Source of the DNA: Aquimarina amphilecti
GTDB taxonomy: Bacteria; Bacteroidota; Bacteroidia; Flavobacteriales; Flavobacteriaceae
DNA: 64,000 nt
Direction of reading: 5' to 3'
Assembly: GCF_900109375.1 (NCBI RefSeq)
Contig: NZ_FOAB01000006.1
Location: forward strand, 248,001 to 312,000
A program made the translations under genes and the position numbers. Of the stretch, positions 61,865 through 64,000 are shown piece by piece. Positions within the stretch are counted from its first letter, which is position 1. Every line of letters begins with the position of its first letter. Below the pieces are notes generated by a model, which was given only the letters and a program-made list of their open reading frames with translations, made no database searches and was not told the origin of the DNA.

Positions 61865-62284
61865 ATGGCAACAAATAGAACTTTTACAATGCTTAAGCCG
61901 GATGCGGTAAGAAAAGGATACATCGGTGCAATCCTTGAACAGATAACTGCTTCAGGTTTTAGAATTGTGGCAATGAAATTAACACAGTTAACTACAGATG
62001 ATGCTAAAGCTTTTTATGCTGTGCATAGTGAGCGTCCTTTTTATGGAGAATTAGTAGAATATATGACTAGTGGTCCAATAGTAGCTGCTATCCTTGAAAA
62101 GGAGAATGCTGTTGAAGACTTTAGAACTTTAATCGGTGCTACTAATCCAGAAGAAGCTGCAGAAGGAACTATCCGTAAGAAGTTTGCTACTTCTATTAGT
62201 GAAAATGCTGTACACGGAAGTGATAGTGATGAAAATGCTGCTATCGAAGGAGCTTTCCATTTCTCAGGAAGAGAGCAGTTCTAA
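61865..62284 (+). CDS. ndk: Nucleoside diphosphate kinase
   Basis: 139 residues, normal length. The active-site His is in [13 protein letters not shown] near residue 117, with the [11 protein letters not shown] start and the [22 protein letters not shown] segment. It transfers the gamma phosphate between nucleoside triphosphates and diphosphates. Monocistronic, with its own promoter and terminator. Confidence 0.97.
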   Translation: MATNRTFTMLKPDAVRKGYIGAILEQITASGFRIVAMKLTQLTTDDAKAFYAVHSERPFYGELVEYMTSGPIVAAILEKENAVEDFRTLIGATNPEEAAEGTIRKKFATSISENAVHGSDSDENAAIEGAFHFSGREQF

Positions 62285-62309
62285 GAAAGAAAGATTCTAA
62301 AAAATATAC

Positions 62310-62345
62310 AAAAGAGGTGTTGAATTCAATGCCTCTTTTTTTATA
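62310..62345. terminator. Bidirectional intrinsic terminator after ndk
   Basis: A stem AAAAGAGG...CCTCTTTT with the inner part TTGAA/TTCAA (two wobble pairs on the plus strand) and a small loop, followed by a T run. It also serves the convergent TonB receptor gene. Confidence 0.8.
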
Positions 62346-62381
62346 TAAAATTAACTCATCCATATAATTTAAAAAAAAGAT

Positions 62382-64000
62382 CTACCAAAAAACTCTAAAA
62401 CTAAGATTAGGTGTAATACCTAATGCTACTATATCAGAGTTTATAAATCGGTTATCTAAAGAATTCGTTGTTCTAAACTCTCGATTTAATAAATTTTCTC
62501 TATCATATAGGTTTAATACAGAAAGCCCTAATCGATACTTAACATTAGGATTAGAACCTATTTTGAAATCGTATATGGCAGAAAAATCAAGACGATGATA
62601 AATAGGTAAGTTATTACCGTTGATTTCTCCAAAATCTAAAATTACTAAATTTCCATTTTCATCAACTCCATCAACATTGGTAAACGCTTTACCGGTATGC
62701 CACAACCAACCCAGTGAGAATTGGAAATTGTTGATTTTATAAAAATGAGACCATTTTACAGTATGTTCTATATTCCAATTACCAGGAAAAGATTGATTGT
62801 TATTGATGTCTTCAAACTTGTTTTTGGTGTTGATATAAGAATAGCTTATCCAGGTTTTATAGCGATTAAATCGTTTCTTTAAAAAGAAATCAATCCCGTA
62901 AACTCTGCTTTCACCATTATGATAGGTATTGTCAATTGGGTTTATAAACCCCGCAGTTAAGGATGTAATATTATCTATTTGCTTGTAATAAGTGTCTATG
63001 TCAAAATACCATTTGTGTTTTTTAAAGCTACTGCCTAAGGTAAATTGATAACTCGTTATCACAGGAAATTGTTCTTCATTCGCTAATGTCCATACCTGAT
63101 TTTCTAGAGATAGATCACTTACTACGGATTCCCTTATTTGGCTAACAGCTTGACTTCTGTATTCTCCAGTGGCATTTAGTTGCCAAGATTTTGATAGGTT
63201 TTTTTGTATAAAAACTCTAGGTTCAATAAATGATTCATTTAATTCAGTGTAGTTATTGAATCTTAAGCCTACGGACAGGTATAAGTTTCTTGGTATTTCA
63301 TATTTATACTCACCATATATAGAGTGTGTATTCAGAAAACGATCATCTTGATCCAAAATTAATTCATACGTCGGTGTAGTTGTTACAAAGGCATATTTAA
63401 TATTGTTGTTAGAAAATTGATACCCACCTAAAATTTTATGACTTTGTGATAAAGAATAGCTAAGGTCCAAAGCTGCTCCAAAGTCTTTTACACTGTTTTT
63501 TTTGCTTTCCGTTTCTATAGTATTTCCCGATTCCGTAGTAATAAATTGATAGTTTAATAAATACCTTGTGTAATATCCACTAGTTTTAATTTTAAATTTA
63601 TTGTTTGATTGATGTTTCCAACTAATATTATATCCTTCATTCTCTGTAATTAAGTTATCATTGAAAGATGTTAAGTTGTCACTACGTTCAAAATCTAGGT
63701 CATTTTTGCTGTAAAGAGCGTTTGCTTCTATTTTATCAAAATCAGAAATTTTTGCAATTAAATTTGCATTGTAGTCTTCATAAAAAAAATCGTTTTTGGC
63801 ATCATTAAGTTCAATCGTTTCTGCTATTGTAGTGTTTTGAAAAACTCGATTAGCAAATTGCTTGTAAGTAAAGGTTTCCAGAAGATCTGTGTATGATCTT
63901 CTACCAGAAATCTGTAAAGAAACTTTATCTTTAATAATAGGAGTATGGATCACAGCATCTGCATTAATCATATTAAAACCTGCTCCACCAGAAAAACGGT
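62382..64000 (-). CDS. TonB-dependent receptor, C-terminal part (runs off the right edge)
   Basis: About 539 residues of the C-terminal part are seen, and the frame stays open to base 64000 (preceding the first Met are RFSGGAGFN-like codons), so the gene begins outside. Features are the end of a plug (GAGFNMINADAVIH) and a beta-barrel with strands such as HKILGGYQFSNNN, IYGEYKYEIPRNLYLSVGLRFNNY and WISYSYINTKNKFED. It ends in ITPNLSFRVFW, a barrel C-terminal aromatic signature. Ligand unknown. Confidence 0.9.
   Translation of the reverse strand, partial: RFSGGAGFNMINADAVIHTPIIKDKVSLQISGRRSYTDLLETFTYKQFANRVFQNTTIAETIELNDAKNDFFYEDYNANLIAKISDFDKIEANALYSKNDLDFERSDNLTSFNDNLITENEGYNISWKHQSNNKFKIKTSGYYTRYLLNYQFITTESGNTIETESKKNSVKDFGAALDLSYSLSQSHKILGGYQFSNNNIKYAFVTTTPTYELILDQDDRFLNTHSIYGEYKYEIPRNLYLSVGLRFNNYTELNESFIEPRVFIQKNLSKSWQLNATGEYRSQAVSQIRESVVSDLSLENQVWTLANEEQFPVITSYQFTLGSSFKKHKWYFDIDTYYKQIDNITSLTAGFINPIDNTYHNGESRVYGIDFFLKKRFNRYKTWISYSYINTKNKFEDINNNQSFPGNWNIEHTVKWSHFYKINNFQFSLGWLWHTGKAFTNVDGVDENGNLVILDFGEINGNNLPIYHRLDFSAIYDFKIGSNPNVKYRLGLSVLNLYDRENLLNREFRTTNSLDNRFINSDIVALGITPNLSFRVFW

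Overview
The window is AT-rich DNA from a marine-type member of the Flavobacteriaceae (Bacteroidota). I infer this from promoters of the TTG-N19-TAnnTTTG type, FecR-type anti-sigma factors with TonB receptors that carry an STN domain, lipoproteins with Asp-rich starts (SCNDDDD, ACNNDDDD), the gliding lipoprotein GldI, a split transketolase and the local gene orders. Aquimarina-like genera would fit, but the genus cannot be fixed from the sequence alone.

Layout. 1-7.1 kb: the tail of a MoxR-type ATPase, a small secreted Spy/CpxP-like protein, and two different aconitases in tandem (AcnB, then a mitochondrial-type enzyme). 7.2-18.4 kb: a run of co-directional genes centred on NAD+ and ADP-ribose. 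It contains NrtR (Nudix repressor), a divergent PRPP-synthetase homologue, a deoxyribosyltransferase-like protein, an ADP-ribosylglycohydrolase, NADAR, an intact and a broken DUF4291 gene, a macro domain, DUF1152, KptA, a 2OG-Fe(II) oxygenase, a metallophosphatase, an unknown secreted protein and a nicotinamide phosphoribosyltransferase. Three promoters at the start and end of this island share TTTGCGTA/TACGCAAA arms overlapping the -7 box, so it looks like one NrtR regulon. This is the most interesting part of the window. 18.6-21.9 kb: a Crp/Fnr regulator, a lipoprotein made of five exact 111-residue repeats, and a TlpA-like thioredoxin. 21.9-25.7 kb: a carotenoid operon (crtI-crtB-crtZ) led by a MerR regulator with a CarH-like B12-binding domain. 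25.9-31.1 kb: an ECF sigma factor, a FecR anti-sigma factor and a large TonB receptor without SusD. 31.1-32.9 kb: BlaI/BlaR-like genes in which the M56 sensor is fused to an M23 peptidase, under a striking double-palindrome operator.

33.1-33.5 kb holds three tRNA genes (Leu-GAG and two identical Lys-TTT). 33.6-48.8 kb is mostly housekeeping: aroK, a phosphoribosyltransferase, an S4 RNA-binding protein, the split transketolase, tgt (lacking the usual zinc cysteines), an LptF/G permease, accA and dnaB, with several lipoproteins. 49-64 kb holds a class V aminotransferase, large secreted amidohydrolases, a DUF3810 protein, PepD, a cyclophilin-FKBP fusion, gldI, a DHH phosphoesterase, a PhoD-like phosphatase, ndk and the 3' part of a second TonB receptor that runs off the right edge.

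The NAD island reads as a salvage-and-reversal set. Several encoded families remove ADP-ribose from macromolecules (ADP-ribosylglycohydrolase, NADAR, macro domain) or consume NAD+ to repair RNA ends (KptA). The PRS-like and NAMPT-like pair would rebuild NAD+ from nicotinamide, either by the ordinary PRPP route or, as a hypothesis, through pyrophosphorylated ADP-ribose. I see no CRISPR array, integrase, transposase or prophage.
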